64,000 bases of DNA from Rheinheimera pacifica (GTDB lineage: Bacteria > Pseudomonadota > Gammaproteobacteria > Enterobacterales > Alteromonadaceae), in the NCBI RefSeq assembly GCF_024809855.1, contig NZ_JANUEM010000008.1:107981-171980 (forward strand), given 5' to 3'. The notes under the pieces were generated by a model. The model was not told where the DNA came from. It saw only the letters and a program-made list of their open reading frames with translations, and did no database searches. How positions within the stretch are numbered: the first letter of the stretch is position 1; each line of letters starts with the position of its first letter. Both the position numbers and the translations under genes were made by a program. Below, piece by piece: positions 53,363-63,965 of the stretch.

Positions 53363-54613
53363 GTGACAGTCATTTTCGCACTCGGCATTAATCATAAAAC
53401 GGCACCGGTTGCCCTGCGCGAGCAAGTTGCTTTTGCGCCTGAGCAGTTGCCTGAAGCCTTGCGCGAACTGACTACATTAACCAGTATTTCCGATGCGGTA
53501 ATTTTATCTACCTGCAACCGCACTGAATTGTATTTTAACGGCACAGCCACCCAAGCGGAACAGGTAATTGCCTGGCTGGCACAATTTCATGCGATTGATG
53601 GCAGTGAATTACAGCCGCATTTGTATTTACATCAGGACAATGCTGCCGCCGAGCATCTGATGCAGGTAGCCTCTGGTCTGGATTCGCTGGTGCTTGGCGA
53701 GCCGCAAATTCTCGGCCAGGTAAAGCAAGCGTACAATCAGGCGCGCAGTGCTGGCACCGTTAACCCGCAGTTTGAGCGTTTGTTTCAAAAAACCTTTGCG
53801 GTGGCCAAACAGGTGCGCACCGACACCGATATTGGCGCCAATGCAGTATCTGTGGCGTTTGCGGCGGTAAGCCTGGCCAGGCAAATTTTCGGTAACCTGG
53901 CCAAAGTACGGGTGTTGCTGATTGGCGCCGGTGAAACCATTGAGCTGGTAGCCAAACATTTGCAGGAGCAAGGCGCCGGGCAGCTAACAGTCGCTAACCG
54001 CACTTATGAGCGTGCAGTGCACTTAGCTGAGCAATTCAGTGCCTCGGCCATTACGTTGGCGCAGGTGCCGTCAACGCTGGCTGATGCAGACATTGTGATC
54101 AGCTCTACCGCCAGCACTTTGCCGATAGTTGGTAAAGGCATGGTAGAGCAAGCGTTAAAACAGCGAAAGCATAAGCCAATGTTTCTGGTTGATTTAGCCG
54201 TGCCACGCGATATTGAGCAGCAAGTGGCAGAGCTGGAGGATGCTTACCTGTATACCGTAGATGATTTACAGTCGATAGTGGCGCAAAACCTGAATAACCG
54301 TTTGCAGGCAGCTGAGCAGGCAAAGCAGATGATTGCCGTTGGCGCAGCCGAGTTTGCCCAGTGGTTAACCCTGCAAGGCAGTGTCGATTGGGTGCGCGAT
54401 TATCGCCAGCGCTGCGAGCAGGTGCGTACAGAATTACTGGCCAAAGCAGCTAACCAACTGGCCGCCGGACAAGACGCGGAAAAAGTGCTGGCTGAACTGT
54501 CAACTAAACTGAGTAACCGGCTGATGCACAGCCCAACCAAAGCCATCCGCCAGTTAGTGCAGGATGATGAACCGAACAAACAAACATTGATCAACACCTT
54601 GTTAGATCTTTAA
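53363..54613 (+). CDS. hemA: Glutamyl-tRNA reductase
   Basis: 416 residues, GTG start. It reduces Glu-tRNA(Glu) for tetrapyrrole synthesis. LGINHKTAPVALREQVAF at the N-terminus, the catalytic Cys51 in ILSTCNRTELYF, LVLGEPQILGQVKQAY and the NADPH loop LLIGAGETIELVAKHL. Divergent from lolB, 86 bp apart, and first gene of a hemA-prfA-prmC operon. Confidence 0.97.
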   Translation: MTVIFALGINHKTAPVALREQVAFAPEQLPEALRELTTLTSISDAVILSTCNRTELYFNGTATQAEQVIAWLAQFHAIDGSELQPHLYLHQDNAAAEHLMQVASGLDSLVLGEPQILGQVKQAYNQARSAGTVNPQFERLFQKTFAVAKQVRTDTDIGANAVSVAFAAVSLARQIFGNLAKVRVLLIGAGETIELVAKHLQEQGAGQLTVANRTYERAVHLAEQFSASAITLAQVPSTLADADIVISSTASTLPIVGKGMVEQALKQRKHKPMFLVDLAVPRDIEQQVAELEDAYLYTVDDLQSIVAQNLNNRLQAAEQAKQMIAVGAAEFAQWLTLQGSVDWVRDYRQRCEQVRTELLAKAANQLAAGQDAEKVLAELSTKLSNRLMHSPTKAIRQLVQDDEPNKQTLINTLLDL

Positions 54614-54631
54614 TCAGGCAAATAAAACACC

Positions 54632-55723
54632 ATGAAAGAATCGGTATACCGCAAGCTGGAAGGGCTGGCTGAGCGCTACGAAGAAGTGCAGGCATTATTA
54701 AGTGATGCTGGCGTAATAAGCGATCAAAGCAAGTTTCGTGAGCTGTCAAAAGAATACAGCCAACTGGAAGATATCAGCAAAGCCTTTGCCGACTATCAGC
54801 AGGCGCAGCAGGATTTAGCCTCGGCTGAAGAAATGCAAAAAGACAGCGATCCGGATATGCGTGAAATGGCGCAGGAAGAATATAAAGCCGCCAAAGAACG
54901 CATTGAGCAACTGGATCAGGAACTGCAAATTTTATTGCTGCCCAAAGATCCAAACGACAATAACAGCTGCTTTTTGGAAATTCGTGCCGGTGCCGGTGGC
55001 GATGAAGCGGCTATTTTTGCCGGTGATGTCTTTCGTATGTACAGCCGTTTTGCCGAAAAACGCCGCTGGAAACTTGAAGTTGTCAGCGCCAGTGATGGCG
55101 AGCATGGTGGCTATAAAGAAATTATTGCCAGCGTACAGGGCGAAGGGGCTTACGGTACGCTGAAGTTTGAATCTGGCGGCCACCGCGTGCAGCGCGTACC
55201 GGCTACCGAATCACAGGGCAGGGTGCACACCTCGGCCTGCACCGTTGCCATTATGCCGGAGATCCCGGAAAGTGAAGCAATAGAAATAAACCCGGCAGAT
55301 TTAAAAGTGGATACCTACCGTGCTTCCGGTGCCGGTGGTCAGCACGTTAACCGTACTGACTCTGCCATTCGTATAACGCACTTACCAACCGGTATAGTGG
55401 TAGAGTGTCAGGACGAACGTTCGCAACATAAAAACCGTGCCAGGGCGATGAGTGTGTTAGCGTCACGTATTCAGGCGGCAGAAGATGAAAAACGCCGTTT
55501 GGCGGAAGAATCTACCCGCCGCTCATTAGTAGGCAGTGGCGATCGTTCTGAACGCATCCGTACCTATAACTTCCCGCAGGGCCGTTTAACCGATCACCGG
55601 ATAAACCTTACCATTTACCGCTTAAACGAGGTAATGGAAGGTGATCTGGATCAGGTATTAGAACCGTTAAAGCACGAGCATCAGGCCGACTTGTTAGCCG
55701 CATTGGCCGACGAGAACCGCTAA
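54632..55723 (+). CDS. prfA: Peptide chain release factor 1
   Basis: 363 residues. RF1 reads UAA/UAG. GGQ at 235-237 ([16 protein letters not shown]) catalyses hydrolysis. [19 protein letters not shown] encodes the stop-recognition neighbourhood. The last codon's stop directly precedes the prmC start, so prmC, which methylates this GGQ, is coupled. Confidence 0.97.
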   Translation: MKESVYRKLEGLAERYEEVQALLSDAGVISDQSKFRELSKEYSQLEDISKAFADYQQAQQDLASAEEMQKDSDPDMREMAQEEYKAAKERIEQLDQELQILLLPKDPNDNNSCFLEIRAGAGGDEAAIFAGDVFRMYSRFAEKRRWKLEVVSASDGEHGGYKEIIASVQGEGAYGTLKFESGGHRVQRVPATESQGRVHTSACTVAIMPEIPESEAIEINPADLKVDTYRASGAGGQHVNRTDSAIRITHLPTGIVVECQDERSQHKNRARAMSVLASRIQAAEDEKRRLAEESTRRSLVGSGDRSERIRTYNFPQGRLTDHRINLTIYRLNEVMEGDLDQVLEPLKHEHQADLLAALADENR

Positions 55724-56587
55724 ATGCGGCCAAAAGTGCGGCAAAACGTGCAACAGCAAACACTGGCACAGTGGCAAAAGCAGGCACAGCAACAGCTGCA
55801 GGCCGTTAGCGCAACGGCTGATATTGAAGCCAGATTGTGCCTGTGCCATGTGCTTAATGTTAGCAACAGCTATTTATACAGCCACCCTGAGCGTGAACTT
55901 AGCAGTGCCGAGCTGGCCCGGTTAACTGAGCTGCTAAGTGCGCGCCTGTCGGGCCAGCCACTGGCCTATTTATTTGGCTACTGGCACTTTTTTGACTTAC
56001 AGCTTGAAGTCGCCCCCAGCACCTTGATCCCGCGGTCCGACACCGAAATACTGGTTGAACAAGCCTTAGCACTGCCACTACCAGCCAAGGCAGCAGTGCT
56101 GGATTTAGGCACCGGCACCGGCGCTATTGCGCTGGCGCTGGCACACAATAAACCGCAGTGGCAGTTAACCGCGGTAGATTACATTGCTAAAGCGGCAGCA
56201 CTGGCTGAACGTAACCGGGAAAAACTGCAGATAAAAAATTGCACCGTGCTGCAAAGTAACTGGTTTAGCGCACTTGGCAGCACAAAGTTTGATCTGATTG
56301 TCAGCAATCCGCCGTATATCGATCCGCAGGACCCGCATTTAGCCACACTGCAATATGAGCCGGTTACCGCTCTGACTGCTGAGCAACAGGGGCTGGCTGA
56401 TATCAGCCAGATCATCTGTCAGGCGCCGCAGCATCTTAATGCCAATGGCTGGCTTTATCTGGAGCATGGCTATAATCAGGCTGATGCAGTGCGGTTATTG
56501 CTACAGCAAGCCGGTTTTACTCAGGTTGAGTCAAAACGTGATTACGGTAACAACTGGCGTATCAGTGGTGGTTGTTTAGCGGGTTAA
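55724..56587 (+). CDS. prmC: Release factor glutamine methyltransferase
   Basis: 287 residues. It methylates the GGQ glutamine of RF1/RF2. SAM-binding VLDLGTGTGAIALAL and the substrate-amide motif NPPY at 195-198 are clear. The start ATG is adjacent to the prfA stop; the 15-odd extra residues at the N-terminus are Gln-rich and may not all be translated. Confidence 0.95.
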   Translation: MRPKVRQNVQQQTLAQWQKQAQQQLQAVSATADIEARLCLCHVLNVSNSYLYSHPERELSSAELARLTELLSARLSGQPLAYLFGYWHFFDLQLEVAPSTLIPRSDTEILVEQALALPLPAKAAVLDLGTGTGAIALALAHNKPQWQLTAVDYIAKAAALAERNREKLQIKNCTVLQSNWFSALGSTKFDLIVSNPPYIDPQDPHLATLQYEPVTALTAEQQGLADISQIICQAPQHLNANGWLYLEHGYNQADAVRLLLQQAGFTQVESKRDYGNNWRISGGCLAG

Positions 56588-56684
56588 GCAGTTGTTTTTA
56601 TCCATTTCCTTTGACCCTGCTCTGGATACAGCATATAACTAATTCAGCAATTACTCAGACTAAAGCAAGCTAAAGGAAAAGCGG

Positions 56685-58244
56685 ATGAGCGATGATTTTT
56701 TATTTGCCGAAGAGCCAGAACCCACAGTCGCGGTGCTTAACGGTAGTTGGAAAGTACTGATTGTTGACGATGAGCCGGAAGTGCACGCCGTTACCAAACT
56801 GGCGTTGAGTGATTTTACTTTTCAAAGTAAAAACCTGACGTTTTTCAGTGCTTACTCCGGTGCTGAAGCTAAAGAACTTATTAAACAACACCCCGACACC
56901 GCTATTATTTTGCTGGATGTAGTCATGGAAACCGACGACGCCGGCTTGCTGGTAGCGCGCTATACCCGTGAAGAGTTGCATAACGAACATGTGCGTATTA
57001 TTTTACGCACCGGCCAGCCGGGGCAGGCGCCGGAGCGCCAGGTTATTATTAACTACGATATTAACGACTATAAATCAAAAACCGAGCTTACTGCGCAAAA
57101 ACTGTTTACCGTTATTATGTCCAGCCTGCGCTCCTACCGCGATATTATGTCACTGGAGCAAAGCCGTCAGGGGCTGGAAAAAATCATTAATGCGTCGGCC
57201 GACTTATTCTCATCGCATTCGATGGAGCAGTTTATTGACGGCGTATTGCAGCAACTGACATCTATTCTGGGCTGTAACGAAGATGCTTTACTGGTCAGCT
57301 CATCGCTGGTAGCGGGTAATGTTGCCGGTGAAATAACCGATCCGCACAATCTGGTCGTGTTTGCCGGCCAGGGCGAGTTTGAAAGCAAAGAAGGTAAACC
57401 GGTGCAGGAAGTGCTGGCACCAGAGCTGATGGACGCCTTTGACAAAGCCTTAAAATCACGCAGTATTGTTTACCGCGATAACTATCTGGTGGCTTACTGC
57501 ACCAGTAAATTTACCCATGGTTCTTTGCTGTATATTTCAGGTTTGCCGGGCACCATTACCGAAAATCAGAAAAAGCTGATTGAGCTATTCTCACAAAATG
57601 TGCAGGTAGCCTATGAAAATGTGCAACTGCAGCATGAAATAGAAGACACCCAACGCGAAATTGTATACCGCTTAAGCGAAGCGGTAGAGCATCGCTCTGT
57701 TGAAACCGGTAACCATGTTAAACGGGTAGCCTTTATTTGTTACGATCTGGCAAAAGCTTATGGTTTACCGGAAGAAGAAGCCGAACGGCTGATGTTTGCC
57801 GCGCCATTGCATGACGTTGGCAAAGTGGGTATTCCGGACGGCATTTTAAATAAACCGGCTAAACTGCAGGAGCAGGAATGGGAAGTAATGAAAACCCATA
57901 CCAGCATTGGTTATGACATATTAAAAGACTCCAAACGCAGCATTATTCAGGCCGGTGCAGTTATCGCGCAGGATCACCATGAAAAATGGGATGGTACAGG
58001 TTACCCTGCCGGTAAAAAAGGTGAAGATATTCATATTTACGGCCGTATTGCAGCCCTTGCCGATGTTTATGATGCATTGCGCCACCGGCGCTGTTATAAA
58101 TCTGCCTGGCCGCTGGAACGGGTAATGGCAACGATAGAAGCTGAAGCTGGTAAGCAGTTTGACCCCGAACTGGTAGAAATATTTAAAAGCCGGGTCGACA
58201 AACTGGAAGCAATACTGCAAAAATACCCGGATAGCAACGAGTAA
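56685..58244 (+). CDS. Two-component regulator: REC, DUF3369, HD-GYP (c-di-GMP phosphodiesterase)
   Basis: 519 residues. The REC domain at ~22-150 has acidic pair D28/D29 and phospho-acceptor D78 (IILLDVVM). A central DUF3369 sensor-like domain (~165-330) precedes an HD-GYP domain (~330-510) with EHRSVETGNHVKRV, PLHDVGKVGIPDG and DHHEKWDGTGYPAGKKG. HD-GYP proteins hydrolyse c-di-GMP. Inserted between prmC and sirB2; own GGA ribosome site and a terminator downstream. Confidence 0.93.
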   Translation: MSDDFLFAEEPEPTVAVLNGSWKVLIVDDEPEVHAVTKLALSDFTFQSKNLTFFSAYSGAEAKELIKQHPDTAIILLDVVMETDDAGLLVARYTREELHNEHVRIILRTGQPGQAPERQVIINYDINDYKSKTELTAQKLFTVIMSSLRSYRDIMSLEQSRQGLEKIINASADLFSSHSMEQFIDGVLQQLTSILGCNEDALLVSSSLVAGNVAGEITDPHNLVVFAGQGEFESKEGKPVQEVLAPELMDAFDKALKSRSIVYRDNYLVAYCTSKFTHGSLLYISGLPGTITENQKKLIELFSQNVQVAYENVQLQHEIEDTQREIVYRLSEAVEHRSVETGNHVKRVAFICYDLAKAYGLPEEEAERLMFAAPLHDVGKVGIPDGILNKPAKLQEQEWEVMKTHTSIGYDILKDSKRSIIQAGAVIAQDHHEKWDGTGYPAGKKGEDIHIYGRIAALADVYDALRHRRCYKSAWPLERVMATIEAEAGKQFDPELVEIFKSRVDKLEAILQKYPDSNE

Positions 58245-58247
58245 CTG

Positions 58248-58273
58248 CAGCCAGCTTACGCTGGCTGTTTTAT
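58248..58273 (+). terminator. Rho-independent terminator after the HD-GYP gene
   Basis: CAGCCAGC-TTAC-GCTGGCTG stem-loop followed by TTTTATT. Confidence 0.85.
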
Positions 58274-58295
58274 TAATAAAGGAAGGACAAGCATT

Positions 58296-58676
58296 ATGTA
58301 TATGGCTTATAAGCACTTTCACCTGTTAATGGTAGTGCTCAGTGTCAGTTTTCTGTTAGTGCGTTATGCCATGAGCCTAAAGCCAGCGGCAATGCTACAA
58401 ACAAAATTTTTTAAAATAGCCCCGCATGTTATTGATACTCTGCTGCTGGTTAGTGCTGTGCTGTTAATGTTAACGCTACAGCAATACCCGTTTGTGCACG
58501 CCTGGCTGACAGAAAAATTTCTTGCGGTGCTGGCTTATATTGCGCTTGGCGTAATGGCATTTAAAGGCCGCACTGCGGCTATCCGCTGGATTTGCTTTTT
58601 AGGTGCGCTGGGTTGGCTGGGCCTGGTACTGCGGGTTGCCATGACTAAACAGCCCGTGTTTTTAACGGCATTCTGA
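58296..58676 (+). CDS. sirB2: SirB2 family membrane protein
   Basis: 126 residues with four predicted helices: HFHLLMVVLSVSFLLVRY, HVIDTLLLVSAVLLML, FLAVLAYIALGVMAF and ICFLGALGWLGLVLRVAM. Sequence and position upstream of kdsA fit SirB2, a family of unknown biochemical role. GGAAGGA precedes the start. SirB1, usually between sirB2 and kdsA, is absent. Confidence 0.9.
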   Translation: MYMAYKHFHLLMVVLSVSFLLVRYAMSLKPAAMLQTKFFKIAPHVIDTLLLVSAVLLMLTLQQYPFVHAWLTEKFLAVLAYIALGVMAFKGRTAAIRWICFLGALGWLGLVLRVAMTKQPVFLTAF

Positions 58677-58679
58677 TAA

Positions 58680-59567
<888 letters not shown>

Positions 59568-59590
59568 CCCTGCGTTTTGCTAAGCTAATC

Positions 59591-59614
59591 ACGCCGCCAC
59601 TCTGGCGGCGTTTT
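59591..59614 (+). terminator. Rho-independent terminator after kdsA
   Basis: ACGCCGCC-ACTCT-GGCGGCGT followed by TTTACT; GC-rich stem with a short T-tail, 24 bp after the stop. Confidence 0.85.
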
Positions 59615-59698
59615 ACTGTTAATCTTCATAAAACTGCCATTTTTGTCTGCCAGGCATCAGGTATGCTGTCATATAACTTTCACTAACGGAGTGCGCTG

Positions 59699-60709
59699 TT
59701 GGTTGATACTGACACCATGCTGCCCGAGCTGGCTCAGCTGCAACAGTTAATTGACACGGCACCGCCACAATTACAGGTTGAGCTGCTTGCCAGCATACCG
59801 CATATGGCAGAGCGCCTGCCATTATATGGCCTGCAACTTGGTAACCGCAGTGCATCTGTTCCTGCTGTGGTGCTGGTAGGGGGCATTCATGGCCTGGAGC
59901 GTATTGGCACCCAGGTAGTGCTGGCGTATCTGCAAACCTTACTTAACCGCTTACCCTGGGACTTATGCCTGCAACATACGCTGGCGCATTGCTGTATTTA
60001 TTTTATTCCGCTGGTTAACCCGGCCGGTATGGCAAATGGCTGGCGGGCAAATGGCAATAGTGTTGATTTAATGCGTAATGCTCCGGTGGAATGCACTGAA
60101 GGTGCTGCCTGGCTGGTGGGCGGCCAGCGTATCAGCCGCACTATTCCCTGGCATCGTGGCCGTACCGACAGAATGGAAGCAGAAAACCAGGCCGTAGCCG
60201 GTTTTATTCAGCGCGAGCTGTTTAACCGGCCGTTTTCACTGGTGCTGGATTGCCATTCCGGTTTTGGTACTACTGACCGGTTGTGGTTTCCGTACGCTAA
60301 AAGCAAGCGCCAGCCTATTGCACATCTGGCTGAAATGTACCGGCTGCGTGAGCTGTTATTTCAAACTTACCCGCACCAGAATTATATTTTTGAGCCGCAA
60401 TCGCAACACTATCTGTGCCATGGTGATTTATGGGATTATCTGTACGATTTATCGCTGGCGCACAACACCACTATGCTGCCGTTAACGCTGGAAATGGGCT
60501 CGTGGAACTGGGTACGGAAAAACCCGTTTCAGCTGTTATCCAGCCTGGGCATGTTTCATCCGGTAAAGCCACACCGGGTAAGGCGGGTGCTGCGCAGTCA
60601 CCTTATCCTGATTAATTTTCTTATTAACAGCACTATGTCTTACCAAAACTGGTTGCCGCAGGTTAACCGCCCGCAGTTACAGGCACAGGCCAGAGCGCTA
60701 TGGTATTAA
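59699..60709 (+). CDS. M14-family zinc carboxypeptidase / deacylase-like protein
   Basis: 336 residues, TTG start with GGAG seven bases upstream. Zinc motif GGIHGLERIGTQVVL (His and Glu ligands, HxxE) at ~60, VNPAGMANGWRANGNSVDLMRN with the substrate Asn/Arg pair, VLDCHSGFG as the third His, and LTLEMGSWNW with the catalytic Glu. The order matches M14 proteases of the succinylglutamate desuccinylase/aspartoacylase type. No signal peptide. Overlaps the next gene by 10 bp. Confidence 0.82.
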   Translation: MVDTDTMLPELAQLQQLIDTAPPQLQVELLASIPHMAERLPLYGLQLGNRSASVPAVVLVGGIHGLERIGTQVVLAYLQTLLNRLPWDLCLQHTLAHCCIYFIPLVNPAGMANGWRANGNSVDLMRNAPVECTEGAAWLVGGQRISRTIPWHRGRTDRMEAENQAVAGFIQRELFNRPFSLVLDCHSGFGTTDRLWFPYAKSKRQPIAHLAEMYRLRELLFQTYPHQNYIFEPQSQHYLCHGDLWDYLYDLSLAHNTTMLPLTLEMGSWNWVRKNPFQLLSSLGMFHPVKPHRVRRVLRSHLILINFLINSTMSYQNWLPQVNRPQLQAQARALWY

Positions 60710-61491
60710 CAAATTTTGCGGTATTAGCAGATGCCACACCGGTATTACTGATCCGCGGCCTTACCCGTGAGCAGCGTCATTGGGGTGAATTTAAAACCCT
60801 GTTGAGTGCTGCGTTACCTAACCCGGTACTGAGCTTTGACTTTGCCGGCACCGGCCAGCTATATCAGCAGTGTTCGCCTTGCAGCATAAGCGGCCTACGC
60901 CAATCGGTGCGGCAACAATGGCAGCAGACGCCACAATATAACGGCCGGGTGCATTTGCTGGCTATTTCACTGGGCGGAATGCTGGCTGCCGACTGGGCGG
61001 CGCAATATCCGTATGAAGTGGCCTCGGTAACGCTGATTAACAGTAGTGCCAGGCCATTGTCACCGTTTTTCCGCCGTTTGTACTGGCGTAATTACCCGGC
61101 TATTTTGCGCAGTGTGGTGGTGGGTGCTGCACAGCGTGAACAACTCATTTTACAGTTAACCAGCGCCAATGCCGCCGCACATAGCCGTGTCATACCAGAC
61201 TGGCAGTTATGGCAACAACAAAGGCCGGTCAGTAAATTAAATGCCCTGCGCCAGTTATGGGCAGCAAGTCGTTTTGTGGTAACGCCAGCGCCGCAATGCC
61301 CCACGTTATTACTGAGCAGCCTGGGTGATAGCTTGGTAAGCCCGCAATGCTCGGCCGATTTAGCCCGTTACTGGCAGGTAGCACATATTCAGCACCCCTG
61401 GGCCGGGCACGATTTAGCGCTGGATGACGCCCCCTGGCTGGTGGCGCAATACCGGCAGCAGCTTGCCGTTATCAGGCAGGCTGGGCGCTAA
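60700..61491 (+). CDS. Alpha/beta hydrolase
   Basis: 263 residues. Nucleophile elbow AISLGGM with Ser, oxyanion region near LIRGLTREQRHW, a C-terminal Asp within LLSSLGDSLVSPQ, and WAGHDLALDDAPW carrying the catalytic His. Substrate unknown. Translationally coupled to the M14 peptidase gene, so the two may act on the same substrate. Its 3' end overlaps the convergent HxpB-like gene by 20 bp. Confidence 0.82.
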   Translation: MVLTNFAVLADATPVLLIRGLTREQRHWGEFKTLLSAALPNPVLSFDFAGTGQLYQQCSPCSISGLRQSVRQQWQQTPQYNGRVHLLAISLGGMLAADWAAQYPYEVASVTLINSSARPLSPFFRRLYWRNYPAILRSVVVGAAQREQLILQLTSANAAAHSRVIPDWQLWQQQRPVSKLNALRQLWAASRFVVTPAPQCPTLLLSSLGDSLVSPQCSADLARYWQVAHIQHPWAGHDLALDDAPWLVAQYRQQLAVIRQAGR

Positions 61492-62161
61492 ACTGAGCCA
61501 CAGTAAAAGGGTTGCTGCTAAGCTGGTTTAAATCAAACTCACTGAGGCAGCGTAGTTTCAGTTCGGCCAGATCGAATTTTTCCAGGTGCCAGTCGTGTAC
61601 GGCGGGCAAGGCTATAACTTTCATCCCGGCTGCTTTGGCTGCGCTTAAGCCGGTGTAAGAGTCTTCAAACACCAGACAGTGCTGGGGCGCTACGCCAAGG
61701 TTTTCTGCTGCCAGTAAATAAATATCCGGTGCTGGTTTACCTTGCTGTACCATTTCTACCGAACAGTGGGTATTAAAATAATGGCGGATCTGCAGTTTTT
61801 CTAAGGTGGTATCCATTAAAAAACCGGGCGAATTAGTTGCCAGGCCGGTTGGTATAGCAGCCTGTTTTAACTGGTTTAGCAGTGGTAGCAAGCCTTTTTT
61901 GGCTACCCCTTGCTGCTTTATTTGCGCCGCAACGTGTTGCAGCACGGCTTGTTCAGCGTCATCCAGTGACATCGTTGTCCACGGCGACTGCTGGTACCAG
62001 TGCGCAGTAACGGCTTTGGTTGTCATACCTACGGTTTGCTGCTGGCGCTGTGGGCAAATAGTTACGCCAAGGTTGCTAAACACTTCAAGCTCGGCCTGAT
62101 GCCACATAGGCTCTGAATCAATCAGTACGCCGTCCATATCAAAAATAACTGCCTGAATCAT
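61472..62161 (-). CDS. HAD-family sugar phosphatase (HxpB/YniC-like)
   Basis: 229 residues. The nucleophile motif FDMDGVLIDSEPMW at the N-terminus, motif II TGLATNSPG, Lys in VEMVQQGKPAPDIYL and the acidic motif FEDSYTGLSAAKAAG complete the HAD set with a C1-type cap. Overall similarity, including the early tryptophan-rich cap, favours the hexitol/2-deoxyglucose phosphatase HxpB branch. Sugar specificity is inferred. Confidence 0.85.
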   Translation of the reverse strand: MIQAVIFDMDGVLIDSEPMWHQAELEVFSNLGVTICPQRQQQTVGMTTKAVTAHWYQQSPWTTMSLDDAEQAVLQHVAAQIKQQGVAKKGLLPLLNQLKQAAIPTGLATNSPGFLMDTTLEKLQIRHYFNTHCSVEMVQQGKPAPDIYLLAAENLGVAPQHCLVFEDSYTGLSAAKAAGMKVIALPAVHDWHLEKFDLAELKLRCLSEFDLNQLSSNPFTVAQFSAQPA

Positions 62162-62188
62162 AGTATTCCTGCTGTTGTCTCTGCTGTG

Positions 62189-62878
62189 TTACAAGGCAAA
62201 ACTCAGATGAGGTTTACCGGCAATATAAGCACTGCGAAAGGTATCAAAGTACTGTTGCAGTGCTGTTGCAGCGCTATTATCGTTTGCCAGCTTCAGTACT
62301 TCAATGGCAACTTCGGCGGTACACAGCTGGTGCAGGTGTGCCGCTTCACGTAACTGATAACCTGAGGCTTGTTGTGGCTGAATGCCCAGCACCGGCAGGT
62401 TAGCTAAATAAGCGCTTTTAAACATTTTTTTTGCTTCGCGCCAGGTGCCGTCCAGCATAATAAACAGCGGTATCTTGCCATTTTGTATGGCGCTAAGCTC
62501 CAGCGGGCTATTTATGCAACGTTCAGCCTCGGCGTATTGCTGCGGAAATACCACCATCGGTGCATAACGCGCATCACTCAGCAGCGCCAGCATGGTTGCA
62601 TCGGGCCGGGTTCTGTCCCAGACATAGGCATGGTTGTCGGCTATCACATCAGCAATAATACGGCCGGTATTACTCGGTTTATAGCACTCGCCGGTGTACA
62701 TAATAAAACAAAAGGCGCTGTTACTCACGACGCTGGGTTTACTGGCGCAAATGCAATCGGTAGCAGGTAGCAGACACTGCTCGCAGCGTTTAACCTTACT
62801 GCCACGGGCGTTAAACACCCGGGTGGCTTTGGCCAGTTCTTGCGTGCGTAGGTTAAGGACAGAATTAATATGCAACAT
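62189..62878 (-). CDS. tapT: DTW-domain tRNA aminocarboxypropyltransferase (TapT/YfiP-like)
   Basis: 229 residues from ATG 62878; a longer frame to 63163 overlaps the divergent gene's coding region and is rejected. The cysteine-rich CEQCLLPATDCIC near residue 31 and the name-giving DGTWREAKKM identify DTW proteins, which put acp3 on U47 of tRNA. Divergent from the RluA-family gene, which suits a tRNA/rRNA-modification neighbourhood. Confidence 0.9.
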   Translation of the reverse strand: MLHINSVLNLRTQELAKATRVFNARGSKVKRCEQCLLPATDCICASKPSVVSNSAFCFIMYTGECYKPSNTGRIIADVIADNHAYVWDRTRPDATMLALLSDARYAPMVVFPQQYAEAERCINSPLELSAIQNGKIPLFIMLDGTWREAKKMFKSAYLANLPVLGIQPQQASGYQLREAAHLHQLCTAEVAIEVLKLANDNSAATALQQYFDTFRSAYIAGKPHLSFAL

Positions 62879-62969
62879 GCAGGTTCCAACAGCATCTGAA
62901 CGGCAACGGGCGGCTATTGTAACGGCTTTTATGCTACACTGCGCGCTGATTTTCACTCCGGAATACACA

Positions 62970-63872
62970 GTGTCGATAGCCCGCCAAGCCTCTGAAATTA
63001 CCCTGCCAGCCGTTAACAACGGCTGGCATAGCGTATTGCAATTTCTTTGCAGCCAGTTTCCGTTTATCAGCGAGGCTATCTGGCGTGAGCGTATTGCTGC
63101 GGGCAAAGTGCACTGGTTTAACGGCGACGCCATCAGCACAGATACGCCCTTTATGCCCAGCAAACGGCTATGCTATTACCGTGAGGTAACGGCTGAGCAG
63201 GTTATTCCGTTTGCCCACCACATTGTGTATCGCGATCAGCATATTATTGTGGCCGACAAGCCGCATTTTTTGCCGGTAACGCCAGGCGGTGAGTATGTTA
63301 ATGAGTGCTTACTGGCGCGTTTACAGCGCGACACCGGTATAAGCGATATTGCCCCTGTGCACCGGTTAGACCGTGATACCGCAGGCCTGGTACTGTTTTC
63401 TGTTAATGCCCAAAGCCGCGCCGCTTATTACCAGCTGTTTAGCGAGGGTATTATCAACAAGCAATATCAGGCGGTAGCGCGGTTAACACCGCGGGCCGCC
63501 ACAGCTGCGTTACCACAGCATTGGCAGATTAAAAACCGCATTGAAAAAAGCACGCCGCGTTTTATTAACGCCATAGTGGCCGGTGAGGTAAATGCGCAGT
63601 CTGATATTAGCCTGGTGTCGAAAAGTGGCGAGCTCGGGCTGTTTGAGCTGACACCACACAGCGGTAAAACCCATCAGCTACGCCTGCATATGCTTAGCCT
63701 GGGTATGCCGATTTTGCATGATAATTACTACCCGGTACTGCAGCCGAAGCAGGCACCGCAGTTTGATACGCCGTTGCAATTGTTGGCAAAGCAGTTAAGT
63801 TTTACCGACCCTGTAACGCAAAAACAGCAGCAATTCAGCAGTAAGTTGCAGCTGTCAGCCTGGCCTGGTTAA
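62970..63872 (+). CDS. RluA-family pseudouridine synthase
   Basis: 300 residues from GTG 62970 with GGA upstream; the longer frame to 62694 lies in tapT. Catalytic HRLDRDTAGLVLF with its Asp is intact, and an N-terminal S4-like segment (FISEAIWRERIAAGKVHWFNG) precedes it. PHSGKTHQLRLHM near the end is the RluA motif II/III. The specific uridine is not predictable. Confidence 0.9.
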   Translation: MSIARQASEITLPAVNNGWHSVLQFLCSQFPFISEAIWRERIAAGKVHWFNGDAISTDTPFMPSKRLCYYREVTAEQVIPFAHHIVYRDQHIIVADKPHFLPVTPGGEYVNECLLARLQRDTGISDIAPVHRLDRDTAGLVLFSVNAQSRAAYYQLFSEGIINKQYQAVARLTPRAATAALPQHWQIKNRIEKSTPRFINAIVAGEVNAQSDISLVSKSGELGLFELTPHSGKTHQLRLHMLSLGMPILHDNYYPVLQPKQAPQFDTPLQLLAKQLSFTDPVTQKQQQFSSKLQLSAWPG

Positions 63873-63894
63873 CCTTTCACACAAAAATTTTCAA

Positions 63895-63906
63895 GGGGTC
63901 AGAGTC
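63895..63906 (+). repeat. GGGGTCAGA-type motif, copy 2
   Basis: GGGGTCAGAGTC in the gap after the RluA-family gene; see the copy at 34504-34520. Confidence 0.4.
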
Positions 63907-63965
63907 TGAGGTATCCCCACAAAATTATTAACTAAAACAAAAAGATGAACTCATAAGGAACATTC

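Noticed and set aside
62694..62969. N-terminal extension of the RluA-family gene
   Set aside because: It lies within the tapT coding region on the other strand; GTG 62970 gives the normal family start.
62879..63163. N-terminal extension of the DTW-domain gene
   Set aside because: Overlaps the divergent promoter and RluA-family coding region; MLHINSV start fits the family.
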